From NCBI GenBank assembly GCA_036362985.1, contig JAYGXS010000002.1:14264940-14328939 (forward strand): a stretch of DNA of 64,000 bases. The letters are read 5' to 3'. The notes beneath the pieces were generated by a model, which saw only the letters and a list, made by a program, of their open reading frames with translations, made no database searches and had not been told where the DNA came from. The translations under genes and the position numbers were made by a program. This document shows positions 30,201 through 40,624 of this stretch, piece by piece (position 1 is the stretch's first letter; each line of letters opens with the position of its first letter). This stretch comes from Ligula intestinalis (lineage: Eukaryota > Platyhelminthes > Cestoda > Diphyllobothriidea > Diphyllobothriidae).

Positions 30201-33200
30201 GGACGTGTTGTCGAGTTATTCTCGGAAATTTGGACCTCCATCATTGCAGGGCGTGTCTCGAGCTCTGTCAGCGGTATTATTAGCCCCCCTAGCCGTGGCA
30301 CGGAAGTGATGGTCTGTCTCGCCTGGCCCATTTGTATTTATTCAAGAAACCTATACCACTCTCTTTGTGCAAATACAGTAGTCGCTGGTTATTAAGCCCA
30401 CGGTTAATAGGCCCAGCCGCGTACTAAGTCCAAATCAGCTTGGTACGGAATTTTACATAGCAAAATACGCCGGCTAATGAGGCCAGTCGCCGGCTACAAA
30501 GCCCAGTTTGCCAACAGGATAGAGTGAGATTCTCACCACTTTGCGTGCGCAGCTGGTTACATAATGTTTGCCAGTCTTAGGCAAAAATAAGATGCCGGAT
30601 GTAATTTGTTTTCATTTTTCAAGTTTAATTTTGCGACGCGCTGCTCAGACGGCAGCAGACATGAGGGGTCAGGAGGACAAATCACCAACACGAGAAAGCC
30701 GCATGCGCAAAAGGCTAACGCGCCCGAACTGCAGCGCTGAGGACACACACACAGACAAAGGGAACAACGCGTTCAGGCTCACGCTAGATGATGCCGACAG
30801 GCGTGACCCCAATGCATACCAAGGTCATCTGGCTAGCCTTCATAGGTCTCGAAAAATTTAAAGTTTATTTTATTCATAGGCGTGGCACCATGGCCAAACG
30901 AAAGTCATCGTCACTCGTCGACTTGTCGATCGTCCAGAAAGTGGCAAAACTCGATGCCTACCATGCATTGACTCCTGAGTTCAAGAAGAGCCAACGAACT
31001 GCTGCTGAAAAGCTTGGAATTTCACGCGAAGGTCTACGACAAGCAGCATTATTTTCTTGTACATAACCAAGCTCTACACATAATACAGTACGTATGTAAT
31101 GTATAGTGCCTATCCTGCGTTTTCTAATCAAGAACTAGGACTCTCCGGTTAGTGCGCCCGCCGCTTATCAAGCCCAATTTGGTTTGGGCCCGAGGTGGGC
31201 TTAAAAACCGGCGACTACTGTACTACCTTTCAGATCCGTGGAGTGTTTTGCATTAAAATCCTGAGTCGGAATTGCTACCTTTCCAAAGTATTAAAAGCAG
31301 ACACGCAGGGCTTTTGGCAAAGCTATATTGTTAGCCTACGCAGTATCTTAGCGCTGACCGCAACCGTGCCGCAACATTGTATGCGTGAATGTTTGACTTA
31401 CGACAAGAGTTGTGCCCTCATACTTCTGCTTTTGAGACATAACTTCTTATCGTGAGAGAGAGAGAGCGAGAAAGCGAAACATTCCTTATTTTGACAGTAG
31501 CATTCAACATTTTCATAGTAAAATGGTTCCATTTACCGAGACCAGGGTCTATATTGCCCAATTACGCCAGAATCTAAAGGCTTACTTCAAATATACGTCT
31601 AGTAAAGAGGGAGTTCTAATATCAGTTTAGTGGTAGTTCGGTTTATTCGAATGTCATATTTCTTTTTACTTTAGTTCAGTTTTATTAAGGGAAATGTGTG
31701 CAAACGTCGTTGAGTTCCTTTTTGATGACAGTGACCGAAAAATGCAGCCGTACAGCAGAGAAATTAAAAAAGGGGGTCTTTTACATAATTTCAGAAGAAA
31801 ATCGGGCAGTTTTTTTTTCGAGTAGTGTACTCATCTGTGTAATTATTTCCTTGGGAATGGTGCTTCGACTTATTTGCGATGCCAGATGATAGGAGACAGT
31901 GAGTGGAACAAAAACAAAAGGACCCGACAGTAAGAGAAACGCCGTGGTCATTTTTGGGAAGCTTTAGAAGTTCGTATGGTCATATCTCGTGCCATATCTC
32001 GTGCATTCGTGAATTCGCCGATTCACAAAATTTTACTTGAAGCCTAATTGCTTCGTACCGGCGATTTTTTTCCACATCTATGAAATTCGTGGAATCTTCA
32101 GAGAACCCTGCAAAAGTATTCATCCTAGAGCACAGACATCAAAACCAACAGATCACCACCGCCTGTTTTATCGACTGCAAAACCGCCTTTGATTCTATCG
32201 ACAGAGAAGCTTAATGGCAAGTCTTGCTTGCTGACGGTCTCCCACCAAAATTTCTCAATCTAATCAAAGCTTACTATGGCAAAACCTCAGCCTGAGTAAG
32301 AACCCTTGGTGAAGAGTCAAATTCTTCCCCTCTGACTTGTGGAGTTCGACAAGGGTGCCCTCTTTCTCCAGTTCTCTTCAACTTATTGATCGACTGGGAA
32401 ATGCATCAGTCAATTCTACCTGACAGTGGACGTGAAATCAGCTCTGAACTCAGAGTACCGGACCTGGAATATGCCGATGACATTGTCGTACTCGGTAAAA
32501 CTCCTCAATCACTATAGCCAACGCTAGACCGAATCACCGGCTTCGCTGCAACTGTTAGTCTGACGATTTATATACGCAAGAAGAAGTTCCTGACTACGCA
32601 TCATGGCACAGCACAACCACTGCTTATCAGCGGTCAACCCATTAAAGAAGTTAGCTGCTTCCGCTCTTTGGGTTCGAATATGCTAGCCAATGGACAGGCC
32701 AAAGACGAAATCAAGAACCGAATCGCGCAGGCTAGAAATGCATTTAGGCTGCTAGCCAGACCACTAGTTTCGCTCAGACATCAGTTTACGTACTAAGCTG
32801 CTGATATACAAAGCATCAATCAGATCGGTGTTAGTATATGCCTGCGAAACATGGCCAGTGAGAAAGGCAGACATCCTATCGCTCGAAGTCTTTGACCGTT
32901 GGTGTCTTCGACGCCTCTTAAGAGTCTTCTGGCAGGATCGAATCTCCAATGTTGAGCTATACCGCAGATGTTTCAAACTACCAAGTCTAGCATCGTACAT
33001 CCAGCATCGCCGATTGCAATGGTTTAGCCATGTTCTGCGCAAACCATCGACGGACCTCTGCAGATTGGTCGTGAACCCTTCGCGTAGTGCAAACTGGAGA
33101 TACCGACCAAGCGGTTAACTGAAGACATGGCTCAGCACCGTTAAGTCGGACGTTGAACGGATGGGCCTCGTAATCGTTTATGGCTTGCGTCATTGGAACA

Positions 33201-36200
33201 AACAACGGGTTAACATCTGTGAAGAGCTTGCCTCTGACCGCCGCCAATGGGCCGCCGCTATTCGTGACATCCGTGAAACCGATTCATCCAACAACAGGAG
33301 CTCATCGGATCAAGTACAAGTACAAGTTCATGCTTTAAGCACATACCACATTTTAATTAACGACTTTTAACGTGCATGTGCGTTTTTCTTCGCTCTCCCT
33401 TCCAAACACGCACACATATTTTAATTAATTATTCTGACTGGAATTCCAATGCATGTATGGCACAGAACTAGAATGCTTCCAGTTTTCGAGGTACTGAAGG
33501 GATTTGGACAGTACAACTTTGATTGATTTAATGAGAATGGGCGGATATTCCTTTACAGTGGAGTTTATCAAAGAATATCAATATCTCTCCACCTAAACCG
33601 ACAAGACAACGAGCTCGTGGCACAATGGTTAGGTCAGAGTCAACTCTGATGAAAAGGTCGCGAGTTCAAGGCTCAGGCGTGACACCACTTTGGTCTAGGC
33701 GTGGCTGGTTGACGACGGTTAATGAACCAGAAGTGGCCATCCCAGTCTCCTTTGTCTTTGGTACAGCTGTCAGGGCCTCTTTTGAGTCCCAAGGCAGAGC
33801 GGGACAGATTAGTTCTGTTTGCGGTCGGGTGAACGTTCATCAACGAGGGTTTCGTTAAATTGTTTTCTCTCATTCTCACTGCACGACCTCCTGTGGTTGT
33901 CCCCTTTTCCATGCAGTAATTTTTCCGTTTGTGTTTTGATTTTGCATTTACTTGACAGCTGCCAGCTTATTCTGCGTAATTTGGTGCCCCAAATATAGCG
34001 CAGTTTGCATTTTTTGGAAATCAATGTGGGAAGGATTGACATAGTCGTAAAGGTGACTGTTAGCGGTCCACTCCCAGTCCTTGGTGTACTTGTTTCTCTA
34101 GTAGATTTTAGGGGTTGTTTGTATTGCTTTCAAGTTAAGCCTCTTTTTTGCATCAGACATTTCAGTTGACCCTTTTTGACACAGTCTATTAAGCGCACCT
34201 CGAAGCTGACTTTCACAGACTGTCATTGTTGCCGTGAATATTTTGTGAGGGAAGCACGTGACGCCACAACCAAATCCCCGATCTACTTATCAGAAATATT
34301 GAAGGATGCCTTGAATCCGAAAAAAGGAAATTCTACTGAGACAGCGTGCAAAGAATTGGTTGGGGGCCAGAACAGACACAATTACCGACACGGAAGAGTA
34401 CTAACGACTTTTAATTCTTCTATCCTCGGCAGTTAGCCATATCTCACGCCCATTACGGATGACCCAATAATTCTCTAACCAACCCCTTAGTAGGGTTGAG
34501 TTCTGCCACTGACTCAGCGGCTCATGTGATGTTGATAACGGCGCGGATGGTACTTTAAGTCGTGCGCGACTGTGCCTGTCGGTGGAGTTGAGCCTGCGGC
34601 TCAGCGATGAGGCATTTAGTCAGCCCGGCTCTCATCTGAATGGTTCGCGCGAACCTCGTTTTTATGAGTAAATCTCTGTTGATTGGTTGTTGTTTGTTGC
34701 TGTTCGACAGCACGGAGAAATCGCAGAACCAGGAGTCTCTAGGGGTCTAAGTTATGGTTGTGCGTAGATCACTACAATCATCAGGTCAAATCCCAGGTTG
34801 AAGGTAAAAGGGAAGAGTCACCAGAATGATGGTTTTATTGTATACAAAACTCTCAGTTGCAGTCTTGAGTGGCAGTGGCCACTGGCAAAGCCAGAGCCTG
34901 TTCTTGCCTCCGTCCAGCCAGTCCTGAGAGTGTAGACCGTCTGTCATGTGGGGGTGATGATAGTTGCTTTTACATGACTGTGAAGCGAGTTCCAGTGGTC
35001 TGTCATTGGTGTGTTGTAATTACCCGAGCGGATGTCGCCTGCAAAGGTCTTTGCTGCATCGGCCGAGAGGTGGTGTATTCAAGTGGCACTTAGGCAGGAG
35101 TGCTTATTTGGACGCGCGGGTATGTGCTCACGTATGTGCATGAGTGAATAAGTTGAGGTAAACTGTCGGGACCGCAGGAACGCTGAAGTACGGGGGACGC
35201 TGACGCAGCTGTTATAAGCAGTTGCGAGGTCAAGCCTCGGAGGGCGGGGCTACGAGTGAAGGAAAGCATTGGAAAAATTGTTTGTGACGACACGAATATG
35301 GGGCAGCGATCCTTGGAGAACGAAGGGGGGGAGACCTGGGCGTCCGCCACAATTCCATATGCCCTCCTGCGGTCAGACAAGTTCGGCGAGTCCCAGCTGC
35401 CTTTACCGACCGTTCCGCGTTCACTTGAGTTATCGCTACTGGTAATTCAAGGTGATTAAGTTCTCAGCTGTAGGCAGTGCTCTCTAGGTTTGATAAACCT
35501 ATAAGGAGCCCACGCCAGCAAGGAAAGACTTAAGTACAGCCAAGGCTCTAGCCAACCGAGCAATCGAGGCTCCACTGGCATGCATTTAATAACACTGGGG
35601 TCGATTTACCCGCCTTTCATAACCGCGTGTGTTCCTGTGTCAACACAGGTTATGTCCTCCAGTTACGTGTTAGGAAGAGAAGGCAGAACAGGATAGCAGA
35701 TAGCACTTTACTGTTCTAGTTCGGCTTGTACATCAGTGCTGTCTTCTGTTTTTGGTAGCTCGTCTCGGCCAACAACAAGTCTTATCAATAGCAGCAGAAT
35801 CTCGGATCGTCGGCAGCGTCTCCAGCAACAGAGTGGCTGCATTCAGCGGTAGCAGCATATTTAAGGGTCAGTAATCATTGCTTCCCATTAGCTCTCCACG
35901 AGTGGCCGTGCGCGCGCCTGCTTACGCGTGCATGGGTCCTTTGTCTTGGCCTAATGCCCGCCCTTTGTCGGTCATTTGTAACTGCATGAACCGGTCGTCA
36001 GTAAGGTCCCTATGTTCTGATACTGTCAGGATTGCCCGAGTGATAATTCGCATCCGGGCTGTCCCAACACCGCCCTGCCTACTGCAACTTATGAAATCCA
36101 CCAATGCTTCATACAGTAAGCTGACTGCCTGAGCAGGATTTCCTAAGCAATCAATCTAGAATCCACCAGATGCCTACCAGGTACACTTAAATAGTAGTTT

Positions 36201-39200
36201 AATTGAATTCAGGGCTGCTGGTGGAGCCTCGATAGCTCACTTGGCTTGAGTGTTGGCTGTTGGGTCTATTTAATTGCCCAGCTACACTGATACAGTAAGC
36301 TGACCGCGCAAGCAGGATTTCCTGAGCAATAAATCTAGAATTTACCAGATGCATACCAGGCATGCTTACTTCTCAGAAGGGGTTTAGCAGATTTCAATAA
36401 TTCACTTAACACAATTGTGAAAAACTCGGGGACCTCGGTGGGATGAATCCTTGCCGGTAACACTTCAAATATGCATAACATTAATTCAATTGGGCCAATT
36501 GGATTGTTGAGCTGTACCGAACTCCTCCTGATAAGCCTATTAGGCCTAGGCGTTTTCAAGTTTCAATACTCGAGGATCACTGTGAGGGCTAGACCGCGGT
36601 AACTTCACTGGACTCAGGTCTGCCAGCTTGTCAGGTATTTTGACCCAATTTTGCTTGTTATTATAACGATCGGTTACGCATTCCCGGACCTTCCATTATG
36701 TATCGACTTGACCCCTTCCTGCGACATTATAGAGGGCTCCCTGCAGTCATCGAATCGGTATCCATTCAACCTCCGCTATTTTTAATAACTGCGCTCTACT
36801 TCTGATCCGCAATTTTTTTATTTCTGGGGCGTGGCTGTCGTTGCGTGCTCTGTTTATCAACATGTGTTATCAACCATCCGTTAAGAACAGAACACAGGTT
36901 TTATAATCATTCTATAATTATCTGAATACTTTTTTGGTAATATTCTGACTAAAAATAACGTAACCTCGATGCAAAATTGACACGTATGCTTGTTTCTCGC
37001 TCCCTTTGTAGAGGCCACCATATGTTTTAGTTATTCGCGATTCGCGCATTGTTGCTCTTCAATTAGTCTTGTCTGAACTTTTCCCCTAAAGCGTTTTGTC
37101 TTATTTTTATGTGCTCCTGATCCTTTGCGGTTTCAAACGCATATGAGTGGCAACCATCGATTTGTGTGGTCATCATACCCCGCAGTATGTGACCTTACTT
37201 GGATAATCTGATACCGACTAGGCGTATTCTCTCAAGCTACCTTTGAATATTTCTGACATTGGTACCTTGGTCTTAAGTGGCCGTACAAGGAACTTGTGGT
37301 TGGACTTGTCTATAGTGGTAGCCATTTTCCAATGTCCAGGTTTAAACTGCCGTAGCCCATACGAGTAGGGGCTTACTTAAGACGTAAATTTACACCTACT
37401 TAAGGCTAGGGTCAGAGGTGAAGGTTAAGATAAGGTTTACCTTCTAGGTTTTATTTTCATATTACGACGGTGGTTTGGGATTATTGTTCAGCGTTAGGGG
37501 CAAGGTTAAAGTTTAGGATTAGAGTTGATTAATAAGGTTTGAAGTTTAAGTTAGAGGCAAGAGATATTAAGATTTAACATTCTTTTAATTTATTCCTCTA
37601 GGAGTCTCAAGTTTGCTTCATTGAAGATTTGGGTTAGTCTTTTGTTAGCCTTAAAACTTAGGTTTTAGGACTTGGAGGTGAGTGTCGATACTCACTCCGC
37701 TCATTATTCTAACCACAGACGATTACTCCAAAACTTCCTGATGACTTTCTACTTTTTCAGTGGGTGACGATCGGAAAAAGTCTTTATGAAATGCCCTCGT
37801 ATGTCCTTTGTGTAGACCCTGTCGTCCATTTTCCTTCACGGTTTTTTCACATTATTAGTGTGCTTAAACAGGCTAATGGTTTATCCGCAGCGCGATAAAG
37901 ATTTCCGTGTGGCGAGTGCAATGGAATGGTAAATGTTGAATACGTACATAAAACCGGGCCTAATACAACGAAATAAGTATTTAGTTGTATATAGTTAAGT
38001 ACGGTGTTATTTATAAGGAATCTTTACCGGTTTAATTGTAAATTTTGCTTCCCGAAAAAAGAGGCCCTTAACCCGCCCTTAAACTCCGTGCTATTACCAT
38101 TCCCGTATTACATGAGTCCTTGCCTTCACCTTTGTTAGCTAGACCGCAGATACGATCGTCATCCTGCTATATACAATTCCGTCCATTCATTTTAATCGCT
38201 ATCGTTTAGTTCTTGAGTTCATCTATTAGGTGTCGAAGTGGACTATAATTTGCCCTCGCCGCTCGCAACATGGTTTTTAAGTGGTGAGAACGAGCCAGAT
38301 TTCGAAGACCTTAAGTCCATTTTGTCCTTTCAGGACAGGTGGCACACTTAGCTTTGGAACTTTCATATGTTTGAAGTCTTTATGATGCGTTGTTTTTTCT
38401 ACGCATTGCGACAATCTTCTGAGGATATTATAACAACTCGGTTCTGTTCCTACTGCTTTATTTCGGTTGCATAACAGATCTCCTAATCACAATAATGTCT
38501 TTTAAAGCCGGATTGGAGAGAGGGGGTTCGTCTATGTTCAATTTAAAAGTGGCTAAATATTGCTGTTTAAACATCCGAGTGGGTTTAGTTAACCAGAACC
38601 TTTCAGACCATTTTATATTTAAATTTGCGTCAGCTGTCAAAATGCCACTTCTGGAAAACCGTAGTGACTTATACAGTGCACCAACACATACATCACTTCA
38701 TTGCATCAGAGCCTTTTGGATTAATAGACGACCTTATATCCTACTCTAAATCAGTTGTCACATCTCTAGCAAGCCATAGCTATAACACATTTCCGTGTGG
38801 GGAGTGCAATGGAATGGTAAACGTTACATACGTGCAAAAAATGGGCTTACTACAACGAGATAAGTAGTCCTTTATGCATAGTAAAGTACGCTGTTGCTTA
38901 TAAGGAATCCTTATCGGTTTACTTGTGAACTTTGCTTCCCAAAAACAGCAGCGCTTAACCCGCCCTTAAAGTCTCTGCTATCACCCTTTGGATTAAAAGA
39001 CCACCTTGTATCCTACTTTGAATCAGTTGTCACATCTCTGCCAGGCCATAGCGACTTCCAAAGTGCACCAAAGCCTACCTTGCGCTAGTGTTTTTTCGAT
39101 CCGCTTGGGAGAGTCCTACCGCCCTGCGCGTTTAATATCAGGCCAATGCTTTTAATTAATCACTGTTTTTCTTCTCCTTCCAGTCATCCCCCATGCATAC

Positions 39201-39252
39201 GGAGGATTTTTCGGGCCCAGACGAAGACAGCGGATATGTAGTGGTTTCTTGA
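24272..39252 (+). CDS. RETREG-like: RETREG/FAM134-like reticulophagy regulator, six exons
   Basis: Exons 24272-24417, 24458-24564, 24607-24779, 25079-25487, 29305-29546 and 39184-39252 total 1146 nt (381 residues plus TGA), and every exon phase matches the next. Introns are GT-AG, the first two only 40 and 42 nt. The protein has a reticulon-like double hairpin: LLLIWKQPVFSLLF with hydrophobic runs at about 33-54 and 59-73, and a second pair at about 143-160 and 166-190 (LLNFILAYPGLHYYAVF). A charged tail follows (SERDRDERKFW, KNKLTVNAITKDLLSDNP, DDSSDFDEELD), and the end DEDSGYVVVS has an acidic residue run before Y377-V-V-V380, matching the LC3-interacting W/F/Y-x-x-L/I/V pattern. Known RETREG proteins bend ER membrane and bind LC3/GABARAP for ER-phagy; that role is inferred here. 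An alternative acceptor at 24442 would add five residues. In-frame TAG at 24239 supports the start. Confidence 0.8.
24841..24994 (-). repeat. tRNA-like short repeat inside inverted repeats, copy 3 (in RETREG-like intron 3)
   Basis: Minus-strand reading gives GGGCGTTTGTAGCTTAGCGG, an A-box-like start, and a B box close to GGTTTAAATCCCGC. The arms GACCCAAGTGTG at the left and CACACTTGGATC at the right are inverted repeats, each followed inward by TTAAACTC. The element makes up half of the 299-nt third intron, which shows insertion into a gene that stays spliceable. Confidence 0.75.
25510..25800. other. AT-rich intronic stretch
   Basis: Start of RETREG-like intron 4. T-rich with many TTTAGTTTA-type words. 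No gene. Confidence 0.4.
25805..26150. repeat. Direct repeat unit, first copy
   Basis: This block (TTGCTATGCTCCGCCCATAC to the AGAATGAGATGCGATTTGGA word) recurs at 26500-26870 in the same orientation with many shared words, e.g. CCTTATCAAATAAA and GAACACAGAAGACATA. A shorter third copy of its beginning lies at 27700-27815, and related words (TATAAGGAATCCTTATC) recur near 38005 and 38898. Confidence 0.7.
26155..26300 (-). pseudogene. Penelope-like GIY-YIG fragment
   Basis: Minus-strand translation gives GAWLSKGEVRSLNSVILAHM and DSGHSLDPKEAFEVISKV, the same C-terminal endonuclease block as at 6336-6470 (LPAWLRKGEVR, SILAHMVDFGYQVDPSE). It is only about 45 codons and sits between the two direct repeat units. 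Confidence 0.7.
26500..26870. repeat. Direct repeat unit, second copy
   Basis: Second copy of the 25805-26150 unit. It overlaps the 3' end and donor of the possible antisense exon at 26838-27113, so either the exon end was carried along in the duplication or the exon is part of the repeated element. Confidence 0.7.
26838..27113 (-). CDS. Possible exon of an unidentified gene, antisense within RETREG-like intron 4
   Basis: Minus-strand open segment with an acceptor-like AAGCAG before 27113 and a consensus donor (GAG then GTAAGTATG) after 26838. It encodes SLPTFTSDPALLSQMIDFYK, HYLPYLLQLNRTPPDD, LIDRLLTIVGRLGYHSMEAS and SLLRHDCVISKSRLILE. The composition is that of a helical globular protein, with amphipathic leucine spacing. 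I do not recognise the family. Support is a good donor, an open frame and protein-like content; against it stand the partial duplication of its 3' end at 26109-26146 and the lack of neighbouring exons. Confidence 0.4.
27115..27690. other. Intronic stretch without recognisable gene
   Basis: Part of RETREG-like intron 4. No gene or repeat recognised. Confidence 0.4.
27840..28240 (+). repeat. Dispersed repeat of the family seen at 34745-35100 and 40024-40260
   Basis: The start (ACAACCATCAAATCAAATCC, then an AGAAAGAGAATATTATTCTACACAGAATGAATGG-like block) resembles 34770-34860 and 48750-48800. The later part (GGTGTACCAGCACGC to TGGTAGATGCAGGAC) resembles 5400-5530. Degenerate and non-coding. Confidence 0.45.
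28815..29103. mobile_element. Pogo-type MITE, copy with TACAGTG-like ends
   Basis: The left end TAAAATGGAACCTAGGTTAA is a decayed TACAGTGGAACCTCGGTTAA-type pogo end, and the right end reads GGGCGGTGAGC inward from a terminal CACTGTA with TA at 29102-29103. The inside is shared with 58030-58286 (ACGGAAGCTCGTCAAT, CTGCTAGTGGCTCG, CCTGAAATGCT). No coding potential. Confidence 0.65.
30374..31222 (+). mobile_element. Pogo/Tigger-like DNA transposon, internally deleted
   Basis: Left end CAGTAGTCGCTGGTTATTAA at 30376 and right end TTTTTAACCGGCGACTACTG-type complement ending at 31220 form imperfect inverted repeats of about 28 bp, flanked by TA at 30374-30375 and 31221-31222 (target-site duplication of Tc1/mariner elements). 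Length 845 bp. A 13-bp motif of the form GGTTAxxAAGCCC occurs at 30387, 30402, 30472 and 30492 on the left, at 31147 and 31163 on the right, and inverted at 31197. Only an N-terminal DNA-binding ORF remains, so the copy depends on a transposase from elsewhere. Confidence 0.85.
30890..31066 (+). pseudogene. N-terminal helix-turn-helix remnant of a pogo/CENP-B-type transposase
   Basis: 58 codons from ATG 30890: MAKRKSSSLVDLSIVQKVAK, LTPEFKKSQRTAAEKLGISR, then EGLRQ and a short unrelated end. This is the Psq-like DNA-binding helix-turn-helix at the start of CENP-B/Tigger transposases. The second HTH and the DDE domain are missing, which fits an internal deletion after residue ~50. The position inside matching TIRs makes the assignment firm. 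A stable DNA-binding peptide is conceivable but unproven. Confidence 0.75.
31225..32100. other. Intronic stretch without recognisable gene
   Basis: RETREG-like intron 5. Contains a short GA-rich tract at about 31455-31475 and otherwise nothing recognised. Confidence 0.4.
32105..33330 (+). pseudogene. 5'-truncated non-LTR retrotransposon, RT to 3' tail
   Basis: Plus-strand pieces in order: CFIDCKTAFDSIDREA-stop (motif A), CGVRQGCPLSPVLFNLLIDW (motif B), LEYADDIVVLGK (YADD), CFRSLGSNMLANGQAKDEI. After a frame change near 32785-32835 come ACETWPVRKADILSLEVF and LRRLLRVFWQDRISNVELYR, then LKTWLSTVKSDVERMGL and SSNNRSSSD. The 3' end is CAAGTACAAGTACAAG. At least four in-frame stops and one frameshift make it dead. 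It shares its last ~420 bp with 23372-23800. It lies in RETREG-like intron 5. Confidence 0.85.
33606..33890 (+). repeat. tRNA-derived short repeat, second family, plus strand
   Basis: CGAGCTCGTGGCACAATGGTTAGG gives an A box (TGGCACAATGG) and TCGCGAGTTCAAGGC a B box (GGTCGCGAGTTCAAGGC). The body ACTTTGGTCTAGGCGTGGCT then CCCAGTCTCCTTTGTCTTTG matches, in reverse orientation, the copy at 41390-41535. Non-coding. It lies in RETREG-like intron 5. Confidence 0.6.
33900..34740. other. Intronic stretch without recognisable gene
   Basis: RETREG-like intron 5. No firm repeat or exon recognised. 34540-34640 weakly resembles the interior of the pogo-type repeat at 39814. Confidence 0.35.
34745..35100 (+). 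repeat. Dispersed repeat, related to 27840-28240
   Basis: CTACAATCATCAGGTCAAATCC and the following GAATGATGGTTTTATTGTATACAAAACT block parallel the start of the copy at 27840. Ends not defined. Non-coding. Confidence 0.4.
35540..36420. repeat. Cluster of partial tRNA-like repeats and a duplicated ~65-bp block
   Basis: 35540-35610 (minus) and 36215-36290 (plus) share GGAGCCTCGATxGCTCxxTTGGCTxGAG, a tRNA-like A-box region, and 35540-35610 carries the ACACTGGGGTCGATTTACCC arm of the TIR-flanked tRNA-like family. Between and after them GCAGGATTTCCTxAGCAAT with TCTAGAATxxACCAGATGC occurs at 36118-36183 and again at 36298-36362. The reverse complement is at 8546-8600. Confidence 0.6.
36470..37835. 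other. Intronic stretch without recognisable gene
   Basis: RETREG-like intron 5. 37410-37570 is rich in AGGTTAAGGTTA-like words but not a regular array. No exon seen. Confidence 0.4.
37840..39095. repeat. Complex of related repeat segments
   Basis: 37900-38110 and 38780-38985 align in order (TTTCCGTGTGGxGAGTGCAATG, GGAATGGTAAA, TATAAGGAATCxTTA, TTGCTTCCC, AACCCGCCCTTAAA). Inside the second part, CCTTTTGGATTAATAGACGA at 38708 recurs at 38983 as a ~75-bp segment (AATCAGTTGTCACATCTCT shared). This sits just upstream of the last RETREG-like exon. Confidence 0.65.
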
Positions 39253-39813
39253 GACCACCCCACCCCTCCCCTCACCCTCCTTATCGAATAATCCCCGTCG
39301 CTTAGGAAGGGAAACGGACCAAGGAGTTGTCCCCCCACTCCCCACCTACGCGCTCTGTCACTGTTTCCTTGTACCCCGTGCTCTTATCATCATCATCAGA
39401 TTACCTGCGCGCTTTCTACGTGCGTATTTATGTTCACGCACAATCGAGGTCCCTTGCAACTTATTTTATAAGAACAGAACGTGTTTATTTCACTGACGAT
39501 TGGTGTTTGTTCCACGCACGGTACTGGTGTACTGTTGCTTGAAGCTGACCTCAGAGACGCAGTCGCAGTTTGAAAAAGTCTGTTCTTATTGTACATACAA
39601 AGTGTTGCCTCCTTTAAAAAATACAGGCTGCTTTATTACTCTTATCGAAGTAATCGGTGGAGATGTTTCTTAAAGCCTCGTGCTGCTGTGCTGACCAATC
39701 ACGGGCAGTGCTCGGGCACTAATAAGCCCAGGGGTACTGGTAGGCTCGCAGGTTGACTAATAATGCAATTATCTTCAATTTATATATTTTTACACCACTT
39801 AAAAATTTATTTA

Positions 39814-39990
39814 TACAGTGGAGCCTCGGGTGACGAGCTGCTGCTCAGTTAGTGAGCTGTCAGTGTGTGTATGCCGATCAGCTAGGCGATGAGTAAGGGA
39901 GTGAGGTTGACCCTCAGGGCATTTATTTCCTCACTATAAACCATCTGATGCGCTTGCAGTTATCGCGGTTCGCTTAAATCCGTGGTTTGG
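39814..39990. mobile_element. Pogo-type MITE end
   Basis: TACAGTGGAGCCTCGGGTGA at 39814 is the inverted counterpart of the terminal CCCCGAGGCTACACTGTA at 58269-58286, with TA at the border. The right end was not found, so the copy may be truncated. Confidence 0.5.
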
Positions 39991-40023
39991 AGGGTTGCGA
40001 ACTGACGGATAACATGGACATCA

Positions 40024-40260
40024 CAGTCAGCCCAGTGTGTGTCTTGTTGTGTGGAGTGGCTGTCTGCGGGTTGATAGCCAGACTCAATGGCTCCTTCTTA
40101 ATGTGGCCTTTATGGCGCTCCCTGTCGGGGGGTGTTGGTACGCGTGTTGAGTGCTGGTCGCGTCAGCCGCCTGCGCCCGCCCCCATCTCCGGACTTCTTG
40201 ACTTTTGTCTCGAAATCGGGTCCCGGTGTGGGAGTGGTGAGAGAGTGGAATTAATTCTCC
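40024..40260 (+). repeat. Dispersed repeat, copy related to 5300-5525
   Basis: TCAGCCCAGTGTGTGTCTTG, AATGGCTCCTTCTTAATGTG and GTCAGCCGCCTGCGCCCG follow in the same order and spacing class as at 5300-5525. Non-coding. Confidence 0.55.
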
Positions 40261-40624
40261 GTGAGTCTACTTTCACTATAATCCTATGGGAATCACCGCG
40301 TTGCTTCAGCTTGCTGAGGCTCGTGGTGGACATCGTCAAAATCGACGGTTGAACTGCCGTCCGCCGTTGAGTCTTGCTCCCAGCGAGTGGGTCCTCGGTT
40401 ACCCGCAGCCAAATCGTGAACCATGATGCAGTTTAATTAGCTATGAGCTCTCGCGAGGCTGGTGCCAAAAATCGCGTGGCTCCAACAGTAAACCGACCAT
40501 GAGTAATGTCAGCACTGGCAGGTGAAGACGAGATGAGTCAGCGGTGATGCCAATAACTGGAGCGGACGGCCATAGCATCCGTCTGCATTTCTTTTATGCT
40601 GAATGGAGTACGTTATCGCAGGGG

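Noticed and set aside
37410..37570. Interstitial telomere-like array
   Set aside because: Words such as AGGTTAAGG are irregular and do not form a TTAGGG array.
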